Part shown: positions 13,659 through 27,564 of the stretch, one piece after another
How the letters are laid out: the number at the start of each line of letters is the position of its first letter
Numbering within the stretch: the first letter of the stretch is position 1
Source of the DNA: Hermodice carunculata
Lineage: Eukaryota > Annelida > Polychaeta > Eunicida > Amphinomidae
DNA length: 64,000 nucleotides
Reading direction: 5' to 3'
Assembly: GCA_964020975.1 (NCBI GenBank)
Contig: CAXHWN010002465.1
Span: 1,237,501 to 1,301,500, forward strand
The notes under the pieces: generated by a model
Databases searched by the model: none
What the model saw: the letters and a program-made list of their open reading frames with translations, nothing else
What the model was told of the DNA's origin: nothing
Position numbers and translations under genes: made by a program

Positions 13659-15156
13659 TTTAGGGGATTTACACATTATACCGAGTAATTTGAACAAAAA
13701 ACGTTGCGTTGCAGTAAGGACAATTATGTTGCGGTACGGACAACAATGTTATGGTATGGGCAGGGGTTTGCAGTTCTCGTATTTATAAGATTATAATTAA
13801 CAGAAAATGGTAAGAAACAATTACATTTGTTGATAAACGTTGTGTTTAAGAGATCTGACCTTCGGTTAAAACAAAATACTTAAAAAAGGTCACGTCGCTT
13901 GTTGGGTAAGTATGTCGTGGTTTGAACAAGTTTGTTTCGGAACAGACAAATTCACGTTTCGCAGGGACAACACGCTAATATTAAGCTACAAGCAGCGGTC
14001 TAAGTGAAACTCGTACATTTGTATCATTTCAAATCTTGAAAATTTATGAAATGCGTGTACCCTTATGATTATCACGACTACAAGTATTCTTTTTGAATTT
14101 AAGTTCGCTGCAGGAAAGAATAACAACTGCAGAAATTGTAATTTAGCCAGTGTTATTACCATATCCAAACCGTAGTCCTAACGAAACAAATCCAAGTCAA
14201 TTCGGACCAAAGGCAATGTTCCTTGGTATGTTTAGCTGAAACATATAAATTTATAGTTCGTATGTACCCAAAAGAGACCAAAACGTAAGTGCAAAGGTCC
14301 AAAGGGGGGAAAAAACTTATCTAGTTTTCACATGACAGAATGCAAAAAGTTTTGTTTGAAATCATAGGCCTATTTCAGTAAATTGGCTTGAACAGTTGCA
14401 TCATTCATGCACATACAGGACCATACAATTTATGAAAAGGGACCAAAATTTGCAGCACATCAGAGAAGTTTTAAGCGGAGGTTCTTAACTTGCTGAAATT
14501 GTCAATAAAATTCAGTATTTAAAAAGGTACTACTTGCAACCGCCATCTCAACAATGATTATCATCCATATAAGTCCACAAAGCGTTACCAACACCAACAT
14601 CAATCCATCAGAAAAGCCCTCTAGGCCTAAAATGACCATCAATAAGAATCTAAACAACATGATTTTATAATTCGATGTGTTTTAGGCATGTACTTAAAGA
14701 CATGATGTTGTTTTAAAGTAGATAAACTAAGAGTATTTCAAAAAGAAAAGTGTTTGAATTTCCAAATATAGTAAGTACATTGGTTCAAATGTTAAACATC
14801 AGCCAGAAGCAAGTGACATTAGGCCTCAAATCATTAAAACGTAGTCAAAAATGCATTACAATAGTCAAAATTTGTAAGGATAGCAGTCACATTTCAAGTT
14901 GGTTTCCAGAAGTATTTTTGAAAGGACATTTAAATGTTCAAGAAAGCATACAATCCCACAAATCATCTAATAAGTCAATTATTAGGGTGATAATTTAGAA
15001 TTCCAAAAATGTAGTATGCCATTGTAAGTCATCTGCAAGTCAGCCAAGCATAACATCTAACTCATGGTTTTATAAAGTTCAAAAGGTCAAATTGTAAAAC
15101 AGTCCTATTTATTGTAAAATTCTACTACCTTTATCAGAGAAAGAATTGGGTTTTAT

Positions 15157-15223
<67 letters not shown>

Positions 15224-16439
15224 ATTTGAAATTCCTAAAGGTAACTGTAAGTATAACTGTTTTCCTGTAACATTTTTAAAGGTTTTTCATTTATAATCAG
15301 ACGTAGTTCAACTTGTCAGTCAGTTGTCACTTGTCAGTCAGTTGATTTAGATGCTAATTATTTATACAAGAGAGAGACAGAGAAAGAGTACATTAAACAC
15401 TTTGAGCCAACCTGACATGACTCTCATAATAACAAACTATATTCATTAGACAATTATAAAAAACAACATCAGTTTCACTACACTTGGAACACTTACTGCA
15501 CTGCAATATGTGCAGAAAATGCCTGAATGTTCAAATTGTTACCAAATATATAAGGGTTCCATGAAAATAGAAGTGGATAACAGTTTTCAATGATAGTGAT
15601 GAGACTAAACCGAATACCAGTTTAACCTTGCCAGATCCAGGATCATTGACGAAATAGTAAGACATGCTAGTGTTCGTCGTCAGAAGGATCCATGACCAAC
15701 AGTAATGAGATTTAAACGAATGAGAGTATCTTCTACCTGACTTGGAACAGGTTACCAACATATTGGCAGTGGGTTAAAACAGTTTTACGGGATCCCAATC
15801 CTCCCACTTTGGAAAACACTCACATTCTTTTAAAGTAGGCCTAAAACAAATTTAGCCCTTAATGTTAATGTATAGTTATAAAAGGTAATTACCTGACCAT
15901 AGTTCACAGACATCATCCAAACAATGACAGGACAATTAAGAATTTTAAGTCAGACTACTATATTTACATTAGAATTGCGTAACATGTCAAAATTTGAATT
16001 TAAACACCAAAAAAAGGTTTCCACGTAAACACAGGATAACTAAATTTGATACTAATATTATATTTATTATGAAACATGGTTAAGCTCTTCCATGTTCCAT
16101 TCTCACTAGAAAAAACAGCACAATAGGCCAAAAATATTACTCACATCAGCTGAGTAAGTATTCCTTACATTTTGTCACTATATTCAAAAGGATGAGAAAA
16201 AAGAAGGCCTGTATTGTTCAACATGATGCCAGAGAACTTAAATGGTCCTTATTTCATTTTATATTTGTTGTAATTATAATAAATTTTATGTTCCAGTATT
16301 GAAAGTTCCATCAAGCTCATGGTAAAACAATCTCAGGTACAACATTAAAATACATAAACATATCTCTATGTGTTTTACTGACACTCAGAGAATACCTTAT
16401 TTATATGTTCATATAAATCAACATGATATTTCTGTAGAA
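13659..16439. other. Non-genic DNA
   Basis: Contains the (AG)n tract and several TAGGCCTA-type words (14368, 14624, 15838). No coding or structural feature was recognised. Confidence 0.55.
15159..15221. repeat. (AG)n microsatellite, 63 bp
   Basis: Pure AG repeat; a short GAGAGACAGAGAAAGAG echo lies at 15371. Confidence 0.98.
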
Positions 16440-17935
16440 CATATTGTTATTTATCTTGAAAGTTAAGAAAAGCCTTTTTAATCTTATTTTGGAAAACCCC
16501 TGTTTAATAAGTCTTCCAAAAAGTGATTTATATCTATCAGCAAAATATTTAAAATCAGTACAGTTTCTTGCGAAAGCAGTTAGTCTTGAGACATAGAGAC
16601 ATAGCAGGATTGATAGGAATATTACTACTTATATATGGATAATTTATTATATCAAAATTGAAATCATCTCTTTTATCATACACTTTTGATTTTAATATAC
16701 CACCATCATTGAATAGGAGTAGATCTAAAAATGAGCATGTTATGTTCGATTCAGTGGCTTCTTTTAGTTCCAGGTCACTAGGATAAATTGATGTAATGTA
16801 ATCTTTTAAATGTTTGTTATTGGCACTTAATAAATCATCTATATATCTGAAAGTTAAATTAAATGATCTAGCATGGTAATTTTTATCTTTTGCCATTTTC
16901 ATTACAAAATTATACTCGTGATAAAATAAATAAAGATTAGCCAAAAGTGGCGCACAATTTGTACCCATGGGAATTCCTATGACCTGTCTAAAGACACTAT
17001 CACCAAAACGAAGGTAAATATGATCTATCAAATATTCAAACAGTTTTTTAAACTCATCATAGTCAAATGCATGTTGACCATTCTTAGCAGATTCACCAGA
17101 GAAAGCATGTTTATGACCAATTAAAAATTTCTGAAATTTATTTTTCTCAAAAACTTTATAAACCAACGTATGAATGCTACGTTTCAAATCTGCATGAGGT
17201 ATTGTAGTATAGAGAGTAGAAAAATCCTAAGAAGATATGTGCCTGTAAGGTGCAACATTATCTGTTTGTAAAGCGTCAAGTAAACTTAAAGAATTCTTTA
17301 ATATCCAAAACCTATTTACTCCTGACGTTGATTCAATTCTTTTACAGTAATGAAACCAAAATTCCTGTACCTTTTCTAATCCTTTAGCTAGTAGAACTGA
17401 CAATGCTTTAGTAGAACAGAACTTAGATCCAGCAATAAAACGGAATTTTTATGGGTTTTTATGTAATTTTGGAATTGCAAAAATCCTTGGTAAGTTACGG
17501 AATTTATCTCTGAAAGTTAAGTTGTACTTTTCTAAATATTTAAAGTGACCATCCACTAAATGTTCAACAGAAAGTTAACCTTTTGATAGGTAGTAGAGTT
17601 AACTGTAGAGTTGAGTAACCCTAATTCTTTGACAATTACATCAAGATAGAACCGTTTACAAATGGCAATAACATTATTGGCAGCCTTGTCAGCTGGAGCA
17701 AAAACATACTTTTCATGTAAATTGTGTAGACATGCTTTAACATCAGGTTAATGAAGGACAGGATCAGGTGGCTGTTTAGTTTTTTTCTTCAGTTTATCAA
17801 TTTTTCGATCCACTACACTACAAATCTCCTTAATCCACTCAGATAAAACTGAAACATCACAATATTCTTTTTTTAGCCCATGTTTCAGCATAATTCTCTA
17901 TAGCTTGACATATGTGGTGTGGGCACAGCATTCAA
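16440..17935 (-). mobile_element. Penelope-like reverse transcriptase, degraded
   Basis: On the minus strand the order runs from an N-terminal motif like KYVFAPADKAANNVIAICK (about 17680), through PRIFAIPKLHKNP (about 17480) and DFSTLYTTIPH, to GIPMGTNCAPLLANLYLF, FRYIDDLL and KVYDKRDDFNFDI (16555-17187, the longest intact frame, 210 codons), and then a short tail rich in Lys and Arg. This is the palm and fingers arrangement of Penelope-like elements, with YIDDL as the catalytic motif. I see no GIY-YIG endonuclease in the window. A few stops and shifts interrupt it, so it is inactive. The clade is uncertain; a related non-LTR RT is the alternative. Confidence 0.7.
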
Positions 17936-17957
17936 TAAGAATATGTCTAGGTATTCT

Positions 17958-18070
17958 GGGCCCAGTTTCAGCAATTTAAAGGTCGCAAGAGGAACGTCCG
18001 ACGCATCGTATCTTTTTAATTCATTATACGTCGGACGTTATCCCCACGTCCCTTCGGTGCAACTGGGCCC
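17958..18070. mobile_element. 113-bp MITE with GGGCCCAGTT ends
   Basis: It starts GGGCCCAGTTT and ends CAACTGGGCCC, an inverted pair. Inside, AACGTCCGACG and CGTCGGACGTT form a second inverted pair. The size and palindromic layout are those of a non-autonomous DNA transposon. It lies about 25 bp beyond the outer end of the Penelope-like copy. Confidence 0.65.
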
Positions 18071-18279
18071 TAAATCGCATTACATGTATAGTAAGAATTT
18101 TCTTATGAATACGGATCTTCATTCTAACGAACAGTGGGAGTCAAATTGATGGTGCCAAGATTATTTGCTATTTAAACATATCAGTATCAGTGCAGTACTT
18201 CTGAATCAAATAGAATTAATTCTACTATAAATTTCATAACATAACGGCAAACTCCTAAAAAACCCCTAGGCCGCCCACA

Positions 18280-18730
18280 AAAGGGATATGGTACTCCTGA
18301 TATCGCGCGAAAGAATTTTAAAGAAAATTGACCCGGGTAACCTTAAAATTGAGTCAAGGTCAATCTCCTCTGAAGTGGAATTCACCTCTTCAAAGGGAGA
18401 TCATCTACAATTTATTAAAGAGAAAAATTGCCTCTATTGACCTTTATATTACCTCAATGTCTGTGTCCCGCAAACCTGACGAAGACCCTTACAAGTATAA
18501 TTATCTGCAAATGTTTTATGATCCCAGCGATTCTGGTACTTCTGATATTGCGTGCAAGAAATTAATAGAGAATTAACCTAGGTGACCACATTTTCGTCAA
18601 GGTCATTGTCCTTTAAATTTGACCTTAAACGTCCAAAAAGGTGATCAATTAAAACGTTTCATGTTCCCAGTTTATCTGGTTCTTCTGAAATTGGTCGCAA
18701 GAAGAGGGGACGCACGGGTGACGCACGAAC
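18280..18730. repeat. Degenerate tandem repeat with TCAAGGTCA sites
   Basis: GGTACTCCTGATATCGCGCG (18291), GGTACTTCTGATATTGCGTG (18534) and TGGTTCTTCTGAAATTGGTC (18678) start three related stretches; the first two are 243 bp apart. In both of these, TCAAGGTCA follows (18354-18362 and 18597-18605), a form of the extended nuclear-receptor half-site bound by ERR/SF-1-type receptors. Confidence 0.55.
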
Positions 18731-21429
18731 GGTTTCATTTACAGAAGCACTCAAAAGCAAAATCTTCCGGGCCTAGGGGTAACACTCAGTCGATGATAGG
18801 AACAATGAAGTTTTGGGCATGTTGATTTGGACGTAAAAACTCTCAGAAAGTGGCGGGACTGCGTAAGAAAACTCGACACGAGCGCCCCATTTTCTTATTT
18901 TATCCTAGCACTTTCATTGTGTACATTGAGTTTTAATTATAGACTCCACATGATTTCTCGGTTTTTATTTTTCTGAAGGGCTTCATACCGGAAAATTCGG
19001 CACATTAAATATCTCGGAAATATTTCCTCATTTACGTTGCCTCTCAGTAAGTTCAGCGTACATGTTGTTTATGAACAAGTTTGTTTTGGAGCAGTTTAAG
19101 ATTTTTTTTTCCTTAACGATTCAGTAAAATAGGCAAAAAGGTATTTATCACAAGTGGGTAGTATGACCGACTTTTAAGCACTAATGAAACGTTAATCAAG
19201 TATGATAACAAAACTGTAATGACGCTCTGTCTCATTTCGGCGAAACTGTGCTTGGTTTGGTCGCTCCTTAACCGTTTCACTGCCCTAAGTGACCAAAGGT
19301 AGTGGAACCCCGATATCTTAAATCACTAAATATAATATGACATTTGAATTCATCGTGCACAGACCTTTCCTTCCAAAATAATAAAGCTTTCATTTAGAAT
19401 ATATCCAAATAAAATTTTGGGTCAGGGTCAACAGCTTTCCTTAGCGGACTTAGCAAGCAATTCGCCCAAAGTTCACCGAAAGATGTCGACTCAGTCTTAA
19501 CCCTAGCAATACAGGAATGAAGTTGACCTATACGTTATTTGTTAAAACATGTATGCGACAACCAAATAAATGGGCCTAAATGAATTGAATTGTTTCATTG
19601 TACATTTGGTTCCTATGTCCTACCTTGAAGCACCCAACCTTTTTTCTTTTTAAATCTCATGCTTTTTTTCTTTTACAAAAATAAGTCGCCAAAGTAAAAG
19701 ATATTAGACCTGATAAAGAAATTACTAAAGCAATGATAATCCTTTTCTGTAGCTGTAAGGTGTATTTTCGCCTACACAGCCTATGGCCTTTGTGACACAC
19801 AATTGCCGTATTTTATTGATATGAGACTAGTAACCAGAGAAAAACATTTGATAAAAAGAAATAATGAAATGATTAAGAATGTTGTGCCTTTAAGAATTTA
19901 ATTATAGGAATACCAGTGACACTGAATTAAACATATGTTTCAGGGCTGTGACGTCAGTTTTAAAACCTACTGATACTTTGGCCCATATTTCAGTTAGGCA
20001 TTCTTATAAATATACAAAATACTGTCTGAATATAATTTTACGTTCAGAATAGCAATACCAATATTTGTGAATTTCAAACCCAACAATGAGGGCAAAGAGA
20101 TAATTCACAAGTCACCAAAACATCAGTTGCCATCTTCCAATACCAATTTGAAGAAACAAATTTCACTCCTGTCTTGACTCAAGCAGCCATCCATAAAAGG
20201 CAACAGGTGGTTCACACAGCCACCAAATTGTTTTAAATGCCACATCATCTTCTCACACTCAGACACAATTTCTGGAATTTTTTGTGCTACAGTAAGTATA
20301 AAGCTGTTGTTTCCTCTGAACTCTCGCGAACAGATGCCAATTGTTGAGAGTTGTTTTGTTTGACTTTGTGTGAACACACGAGCCTGGCACTAGACTAAAA
20401 GTCCAGTTTTACACGATGTGTCCCTTTGACCCCAGAGATATACTGTTAAGGTAATTAATGTACGTCAAACGATAAACATTGTTTAGAACCTTATGTTTAT
20501 TGTCTGTGCCTAAATTCGGGAAAACAGTCTTCAAAGCATATAAATGTGAAGCTGAAACAAACGCGATTTCATGATAAAGTGATGGTCTTGAAATTTAAGC
20601 CAAAAAAAGAACTTTTTTGTCGTTTGAAAGATAATGAAATGATATGCCCATGGAACATGTAATTATTGAAATAATACGTAAAATTGGTATTTTTTTTGTG
20701 TTGTCAGTAATGTCGACATTTGAAAGAACCAATTTGGAACATGTAAGTTGCAATGCGACCAGATGGTACTATTGATGGCATAGTTTGACCAAAGATGCTA
20801 TGCCTATGTGAAAGGAGGTAGCACTCCCGAAGCCAGTGCTTTGAAATAACGCGCTGGTATTCACATCAGTTATTACTTTCGCTAGAATTTGGAACTGTGA
20901 ACAAATTTTAAACTTCTTTGATCAATGCACCCCCCCCTCCCTTGGGTGATGCTTTTTAAGCGACTTTAAAGGGTCAATACTTCAGGATCACAGCATTTTA
21001 TGACAACATATACACACAGATCTGTACATTATATCCCATTTATTCAGAGGAAAAAAACCCTAAGTCATTGTTAGGTTAATTAGTAGCTTTAATGTTCAAA
21101 ACATGTTTCACTGACCCTGTGTGTGTGGTGGGAGGGGGGTGTCAAATACATTGCAAACTCAGAGAGAACTTTGGATTTTATTATTCTTCCAGATTCCAAG
21201 GACGTTTATCGGAGAGGACTTTTTTATTTTTTATTTTTTAGAAACTATGGCGTATGGGCTTACATTTTTTCCGTCAATTGTCGATTTGAATGCGTCACAT
21301 GCTTTTTATTTCTATTTTGACAGGATTTTTTGCAACAGTTAGAGAGAATACCATCAATTGCAACAATACCCCATGAACAATTTATGTTGATCTACAGTTT
21401 GAGCCCGTAGGCTATAGCAAGCCGTTTTA
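18731..21429. other. Mostly non-genic DNA
   Basis: Holds the degenerate hairpin pair at 19427-19490 and the R2 repeat at 20066-20216. Otherwise nothing was recognised. Confidence 0.5.
20066..20216 (+). repeat. Dispersed repeat family R2, older copy
   Basis: Contains CAAACCCAACAATGAGGGCA, AATACCAATTTGAAGAAACA, TTTCACTCCTGTCTTGACTC and AAAAGGCAACAGGTGGTT, aligned with the copy at 51310-51460. Confidence 0.6.
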
Positions 21430-22510
21430 GCATTTATTCCATAATATGCATATGTCATATAAACATTTATTTTGCGTATGTAAAACCATTTACACTCATG
21501 TTTATTTCATTTCACGTATGTGAAAAGGAGGTTTATCTTTGTGAATTTGAACATGAAGTAAAATGTTTTTTAAAACATATGTGAAATAATATTACAATTA
21601 CACAATATGTAAAGGTATTTCAATTATGTGCAATTCTTGTTCACATTTGTATATATCTTTATCACATATGTTAAACAAGAATTTACATGTCTGAGAAAGA
21701 GTTATACATATTTGAAATTCGTTAATACATAACTGTAAAATTATTTGCATGTGAAATAAGGGCATAATTATCCGTGGGTATTTTTTTTTCAAATAGGTTT
21801 AACAGGATTTCACCCATGCATAAATCTTTTCGGCATATTCAAATTCAATTATTTTATATAAGTAAAACATTATTTATATACGTGGAATGCTTTTTTACAT
21901 AGATGAAATGGTTTTGCACATTTATGAAATAAGAATGTTGTATTGCATATGTGATAAAACAATTCCACATATGCCAATCTTTTACACATATGTGTAATAT
22001 TTCATATATGTGGAGGAAAGTTTATAACACATGTAATATTTTTTACACTTATTTAAAATAGATTAATACATAGGTTAAATATAAGTATATCTGACCATTC
22101 GTTTTAAACTATTTGACCTTTATGAAAATCTTTTTCACAAATGTGAATTAACCATTTATGTTATGTATACATTGGAGAAAAATGAGCAGTCATATTGGTT
22201 TAACAATAGGTGCTAAGAACAAGAACTTCTGTGGCAAAAGTGATGTATTATTATAGAGCCACATAGCATGGCAGTGCAGGAAAAGTTTACAGTGCTGTGC
22301 AGAGTAGCAAGAAGTTGGCATGGAATAGAATTAAGGGGGATGAGACAAACAAATGGTCAAGTAGTACATCAGTATTAATGTGCACGCAGGGTTTAAGCGG
22401 CCTCTTGGAGCCAAATAAGAAATCATTGACAGTCAACATGTCTAGCTGTAGGAGCACTGGAGCCAGACGTATGGTTTTCAGGTAGGAAGGACTGGTGGTA
22501 TGCTAGGTTC

Positions 22511-22577
<67 letters not shown>

Positions 22578-23430
22578 CAAATATATGCCTAATGTAAAAC
22601 AAATGGGACCACTCACCTTTATTCACCATAGTATATGTGAAATAAAAATTTATGCATATGTGAAAACAGATTGGAGAAAACGCTGTACCCCAATAATTAA
22701 TGATACCGAACAATTATCTCGAGTCAGATTGCAAGAATTGTCTCAGTAATAAGACTATATAACGGAGGACCAACGCCTGCCGCTGCGAAGCCTCCATTTG
22801 GATAGCCGCACATATAGCCAACTCTTACGAACGAGCAGCGCTCCCAAAAGTTGTCGACACGGAGCATATGGCAACGCTAGGGAACGTCCATTAGAGTGCA
22901 TATTTTATCCCAAAAAAATCACAATTTCATATACATACAATACAATTACAAATAAAAGCCAATTTCAGATATGTGAAATAGTATTTTAATTTATATGTCT
23001 AAAAAGGAATTATGCATACGTGAAAAAGCTAATCACAAGTGTGAAATAGTTTTTCACATTATGTGAAATTATTATTTTACTTTACAATTGTATAAAACGA
23101 TAAGGTACATACAAAGGGAAAATATCACGTGTTTAGCAAATGATTATTTCACATATGAAAAAGATAACTATACCTGTGAAAAAAAAGATATTGCCATATG
23201 TGGATCCGTTTTTAGTTATGTAAAATAACGCTCATTTTCTTATATGTGTAAAACTTTCACATATGTTTGAATGTATTTTACATATGTAATAATAAAGATT
23301 AATTTCAATTATGTGAAAAAGATTTAAGTGATTGAAAATTGTTTCGTACATATTTAAAAACGTTTATAATGTGGGTAAATCTACCTCACTCATGTGTAAA
23401 ACTACTTCAGATATGTGTCACTTTATTTGT
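21430..23430. repeat. Degenerate array of CACATATGTGAAA-like units, interrupted
   Basis: Over about 2 kb, short units with the core CACATATGTGAAA or variants (CATATGTGAAATAA, CACATTTGTATA, ACGTATGTGAAAAG) recur at a spacing of roughly 25-40 bp in both orientations, as the core is palindromic. The run is broken at about 22170-22620 (other sequence with a (CA)31 tract) and at about 22690-22910. No protein is encoded. The unit is an E-box (CANNTG) with AT-rich spacers. Confidence 0.65.
22513..22575. repeat. (CA)n microsatellite
   Basis: About 31 CA units, sitting in the sequence that interrupts the CATATG array. Confidence 0.97.
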
Positions 23431-23648
23431 CGTAATATATGAAATTCTTTTGTAACAGGTTGGACATTATTTACATATATACATTGGCTACTTGCCATAG
23501 TAGATATCATCCACCAGCAAGTTGTTTTCACTTCCATGTAGTCGTTTTGGTTTGACAAAACATTTTGTTAAAGTTAACAAGATTTTGAAAATAGTACTTC
23601 TATGTACTATGTTGAACAGGTACAGCCACTGAAAAAACACGCTCACCA

Positions 23649-23774
<126 letters not shown>

Positions 23775-24074
23775 AGCCATCAACAGTTTTAGAGCTTACA
23801 AAAAGGGAATTCACAATTGATTCATTGCTCTCTGTTATCAATTGATGTTGATCAACTCGAATGCAGACCCGTTTTTTCTCTTTAATGTGTTTGTTATTGG
23901 ATATTAATAATAATGCATAATATGTTGCTAATATAGCCGCACAGGAATCTTGTTTATACATTATAACTATTACGTGTTTTGGTACCAGAAATCCCTACTT
24001 TCCTTCACTTTTTGAGATCCATATATCGCAAATAGAGTATTTCTCCGCACACTGAATCCTGAGATTCCATTATC

Positions 24075-24405
24075 ATTTAATGTTTCTTTTAAAAGAGCCA
24101 TAACTCTCCTTAAGTGTTTTGATTTGACCTACAAAAGAATATCACCTTTCTAAAGTGCTTTAATTTAACTTTAGAGAATCATTACCCGTCCTACATGTCT
24201 TAGTTGCACATATAAATTAACAGTTGTCTTTTGATTGAACCAATACCCTTTTGAGTACCCAAATCTGGACTTTGAAGGAACCATTGTCCTTGTATCTTGC
24301 TTTTACTGACCTTTATATGAACAAGTTCCCTTTTTATATACTTTATTTGGACTTTCAAGTTACTGTTTACCTCTCTTAAGTACTTTATTTGTAAACGTGT
24401 ACACA
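24075..24405. repeat. Degenerate minisatellite, unit about 41 bp
   Basis: About eight diverged copies ending in a TTAAGTACTTTATTTGGACT-like block, for example CTTAAGTGTTTTGATTTGAC, CTAAAGTGCTTTAATTTAAC and TATACTTTATTTGGACTTTC. No coding sense on either strand. Confidence 0.6.
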
Positions 24406-25639
24406 CGAGGGCCCCCAAATGGAGAAAGTTTTTTTATGAAAAGGTTTTCAGATGGACATTTGACCGATACGCATGACTGTTGTAAATGACATACCCGTTC
24501 TCCAATCCAGTTCCTACTGAGCTTAAAGAGCCACTTTTAAAAGAAGATGGGTGTATTTATGCCTTGCCGGCCTTGGTGGGTATGTTTGAGTGCCTTCTAA
24601 GGTTAAAATTCTGGTATAGAAAAGTATATGCATGAATCAAAATGTGTGTTTTTTTCGCATGTAATGCTTTTGAATGGAATAAGAAATTGACCACAGGTCT
24701 GATGTTGTTGTATATCATTTTCTGTTTCTTGGAGCTTCCTCAGTCTGACATAAGGCGCCCCTATTAGGAACACATGTAAAAGTCTACTAACGAGACGCAA
24801 AATAACCGTGATAATCCGTATTTAACGCATCTAAAACACCTTGTATGTGACGGACGTGCATGCAAAGCTGCTTGACATCCAGGACCTTGAACATCTATGA
24901 ATAGTGAGCATAACAATAGGATACTTCAAGGTCCGAAGACTGTTCTACCTCACTCCAGAGCTCTGGAAGATTACTTATGAACAACGATAAGAAAACAATG
25001 CCACCATATCTAGTACTTTCCATTCGGAGTCCATATATATCCGGACGCACACAAATTACCGTTGCAGTGGTAGTCCGCGTATACGCTGACTTGCCTTCCT
25101 AGATCAATAGAGCAAAAATCCACGAATGCGGCCGTGTCACGTGATCTGAAAATAATTTTGTTAATGCATATACTGAGGTCTATTTGCAGCTTTCCTGTGG
25201 CTAATTTTTAACTCACAAGCTTCCTAATCACCTGACAAAAGTGTTTTATTTGGATTGCTCAATTCATGTGACTACGTAGATTGCATTCATTCGCCAACTT
25301 ATCAAACAGACTGACCAACATGGTTCCAATGGAAAGTGTCCCAAATTAGATTTGGTACAAACAAAGTGTTTTGCAAAACTAACAAGCTGAATTGTATTTA
25401 TGATTTGACTTGTCAAGATCCCAGCATTAAAATGACTTTAAGTGATGCAACATGGACCTTCGTGAACCATTTCATTTTGTTGAACATGACTTTTTGCGAA
25501 GTACTAGAATACGAAACAATACTTTGGTTACCATGGCAACCACGTGTCACACGTGTAAATTTCATTTTGACACTTAAGGGACCCGAGAGCGGTACTTCTA
25601 ATGTTCATGTTGATATATATCTATGATAACTATCATTGT

Positions 25640-26450
25640 AACAAAATAAACTAGATCCAAGATTTGGAATTTTGTCCAAAATCCCCGACACAGGCTACAT
25701 AAGCCTATAAAATAGCCCGGCTAGAACGTGATGTCCCTTTGTCATTCAAGGTACCTATATGTTTGTCTGTGGGAAAAGATGAAATACAAAAAGGTGCTTG
25801 GCTACTTGAGTAGGTCGAGCAATATATATGATTTAACATCTACCGCCAACACAGCATAAGTCCCTTGATTACTGTGTCATTGCATGGGGATCGTGCTCTA
25901 AACAAATGTCAAGTATGAAACAGCTGCTTGCGGAAAGGGCTTCCCCTATCATACTATAGGCAGATGAACGTATTTATATGTACAAAATATACGTAATTAA
26001 ATGATTTTGACTGTGGGTGATAGTTAACAACACGGGGAGTCGGATATTGAATATACTAGACACAAACGGGTATCTGGCTGGAAGAACTTATTACCCAACA
26101 ACATTCTGACAGTGTGTCAATGTACTTATAACATATTAAACATAAACTTCAAAAAGATATTCCATGCATACATCGCAAGTGATTGTTTTTATTATCAAAT
26201 AACAAATTTTCACCATTTAATGTTTCTGCGAGAACAATGTTTTCTTCGCCATGACACATCGTCGCTGAGAAAATTCGTTCAAACGACGACCATTAAATGC
26301 AGGACTTAAGGGAATCATTAAACCATTATGCCAGCGATTGCTTGTCCTTGAATACTACATATATGTAAGCAGGGATATGTGTTTCATATAGCCACTTGTT
26401 TGTCATGTCAGTCAGAAAGACACAGTACAATGCACAGGTAAAAAGATCCA
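25640..26450 (+). repeat. Dispersed repeat family R1, copy A
   Basis: Shares TTTTGTCCAAAATCCCC, ATAGCCCGGCTAGAA, TGAGTAGGT and CTCTAAACAAATGTCAAGTA with copy C, and AACGACGACCATTAAATGC, GATTGCTTGTCCTTGA and TGTTTCATATAGCCA with copy B. It contains no gene and its ends are not defined. Confidence 0.6.
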
Positions 26451-27564
26451 GTTAACAATCCCAAAGGGGCTGTGCATCACCAAACGTTACATTTTACCAT
26501 AAAGTTAAGACAAAAAATTGGCAAGGTGCAAGACTATTGATATATGTACTATGGGCATGTCACATACACTTTCGTGTTGGTAATGGTATCTACTTTCAGT
26601 GTAACATGACATTTTCCGACACATGAATTAAACAGTTTTTGTTGATATCCAGATGTCTCCATCTTCAACATGTGGATCTCAGACGCAAATTACATGCAGT
26701 GCCACCTGCAGGTGACATGCTCAACTTTGCCTTTTATAGATTAATTATAAATTGTGTTGTCAATCCCATATTTTAAAGCAGTAGCCCAACTTTGTTTTAA
26801 ATTTTGTACATTCTTTTACTCTGTGCAGTAATTGTGGAACTTTAACAATAACCCGGATGTCATGGTGAACACATATGGGAGAGCTGTAGTTCAGAAGAAC
26901 AACTGGTAAAATGGGTGGAGCTGCAAGCACAATACCATAGTTTCTGTAAGGGTACTCGTTTATCCTATAAGTTTTAATGGCTGCTCCCGCATATATCACA
27001 GTTATTATTCTATGCACAATCGCCCTAAAGGCTCAATTGGCTGCTCCAGAATTACTAGAAGATGCTGCATAAGCGAATAGAGCGGGATTTTGTCACATTG
27101 TATAACTTTGTTTGGGTTGTATTCAGCTATGTTCCTTTAGAACCTACATAAACCGAACTTTGTATAACTTTGTCTTGGTTGTATGCAGATGTGCTTCATT
27201 AGAGCCTACACAAAGATACCCTTTTGTGACTGATTTTTTAACTTAATTTACATGTGCCGTCGAGCTTATTTGTCGTCAGATAATACAGGTGCTCTCGCCA
27301 CCCCAGACAAGTTTCGCACCTAAATATAGCTTTCACATCATTATGTTCTTTCTATTCACATACAGCAACAGAAGTCACCTTCCATAAACGTATATTGTCT
27401 GTTTAAATAAGGGAAATACGTGGAACTTTTCGAAAATATATTATTGAATTATATTATATGCTAATAGCAAATTCAAACAAAGAAACGAACAATCAAAAAA
27501 CAACAACAACAACAAAAACAAAAAAAAAAAACAAAAAAAAAACAAAAACAAAAAAAAAAATCCA

